64,000 nucleotides of DNA from assembly GCA_958295665.1 (NCBI GenBank), contig OY282560.1, forward strand, positions 194,737,011 through 194,801,010, written 5' to 3'. Below, piece by piece: positions 63,320 through 64,000 of the stretch; position 1 is the stretch's first letter; each line of letters starts with the position of its first letter. The notes under the pieces are model-generated. The model was not told the origin of the DNA. It saw nothing but the letters and a program-made list of their open reading frames with translations, and searched no databases. The translations under genes were made by a program, and so were the position numbers. Source of the stretch: Tipula vernalis (taxonomy: Eukaryota > Arthropoda > Insecta > Diptera > Tipulidae).

Positions 63320-64000
63320 AATCAGATGCTTGGAACGTCATTTCTTCGTCGAACTTCGAAGAACGTCGTCTTTTCGTGCCAGGAAGCGATTGCGACGGGT
63401 CTTGATAATTTAGAAGGTGTTCTCCATTTGTGCCCAGGCCTTTTTTTAATTTTTACGATTTTGGTAAAAATTGGTAAGCTGGGGTTTTCGTGTGCCAAGA
63501 ATCAATTGTGACCGGTCTTGATTTCGAAAAAAATAGTTTAGGGGGTTCTTCAGTGGAACTCGGGCTCCTTTGTAATTTTCACGATGTTGGTAAATATTGG
63601 TAAGAAGTGTTTTTAAGTGGTATAAGGTGATCCCCATTGGTCTTGATTTCAGGAAAATTCAGACTCCATTTTTATAGTTTTAATGATTTTGTTGAAAATT
63701 GTTAAGTATGTTTACCAGTCCAGAGTGTCATCCATTGGAACTTGGGTTTTTTAAATTTTAACTATTTTGTTAAAAGATGGTAAAGAGGGTTTTCGAGTGC
63801 CACGAAGCGATTGTGATGGGTATAAATTTTTGGAAAATTCGTTTTGGGGGTTCTCCAGTTGAGCCCGGGCTTCTTTTTTTTAATTTTTACATTTTTGGTA
63901 AAAATTTGTGAGCGGGTGGGTGCCAGACAGAGATTGCAATTGGTCTTGGTTTAAAAAAATTAGCTTAGGGTCTTTCAGTGGTATCCGGGTTCCTTTTTTC
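63320..64000 (+). repeat. Tandem repeat running off the window
   Basis: Degenerate units of about 126 bases (some shortened to about 80-100 by deletion) share GGTCTTGATTT, GGGGGTTCTCCAGT, TTTTTAATTTTTACGATTTTGG and GAGTGCCA(G/C)GAAGCGATTG. At least five units are visible, and the array continues past position 64000. Confidence 0.75.

Overview
This window looks like transposon-rich heterochromatin or an intergenic block from an insect, most likely a higher (cyclorrhaphan) dipteran. That is an inference from AT-rich DNA, errantivirus-like, CsRn1-clade, copia, BEL/Pao, LOA-type and Helitron sequences, MADF/BESS-type coding remnants, and CATA/TATA microsatellites. No intact host gene was recognised. 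The only host-like coding sequence is a fragment resembling splicing factor SF3B1 near the right end.

Layout. 1-1290: decayed Ty3/gypsy gag-PR-RT (+). 2200-4440: decayed Helitron helicase (+), split by an LTR-like insertion. 4748-10714: errantivirus-like element (-) with near-identical 324 bp LTRs. It keeps a broken env and a gag that is tandemly duplicated, and it has lost most of pol. 10715-12280: foldback-like structure whose arms are arrays of a GGCCGAATGTCGAAA-type motif. 12300-14830: little recognisable. 14836-16016: MADF/BESS remnant. 15632-16468: 213 bp inverted repeat. 16040-28138: an old LOA-like LINE, interrupted first by a full-length young LOA-type LINE (18423-23873, two open ORFs, poly-A, target-site duplication) and again by a Ty3 (CsRn1-like) remnant (about 25060-27850).

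28263-29579: a 965 bp miniature LTR element beside an old solo LTR. 29580-34190: AT-rich, no genes seen. 34199-42266: three copies or partial copies of a composite repeat with (TTGAGTTGGGG)-type minisatellites, a decayed CsRn1-like pol (34730-36900, -) and a decayed copia (38070-40690, -). 42588-48694: a complete-ended CsRn1-clade element (-) with 550 bp LTRs, an AGTT target duplication, a canonical -1 frameshift heptamer between gag and pol, and a disabling deletion in RT; it sits inside an older LTR. 48830-52300: no genes seen. 52310-56300: dispersed repeat containing a TTAA-ended inverted-repeat element filled by a 147 bp satellite with a two-monomer higher-order period. 56300-64000: mostly unannotatable, with a BEL/Pao integrase scrap, a tRNA-like pol III box pair (SINE-like), the SF3B1-like fragment and a tandem repeat running off the window.

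The elements do not form a pathway. What links them is insertion history: several nestings can be read directly from split reading frames and target duplications. The only element that looks potentially mobile is the young LOA-type LINE, because both its ORFs are uninterrupted.
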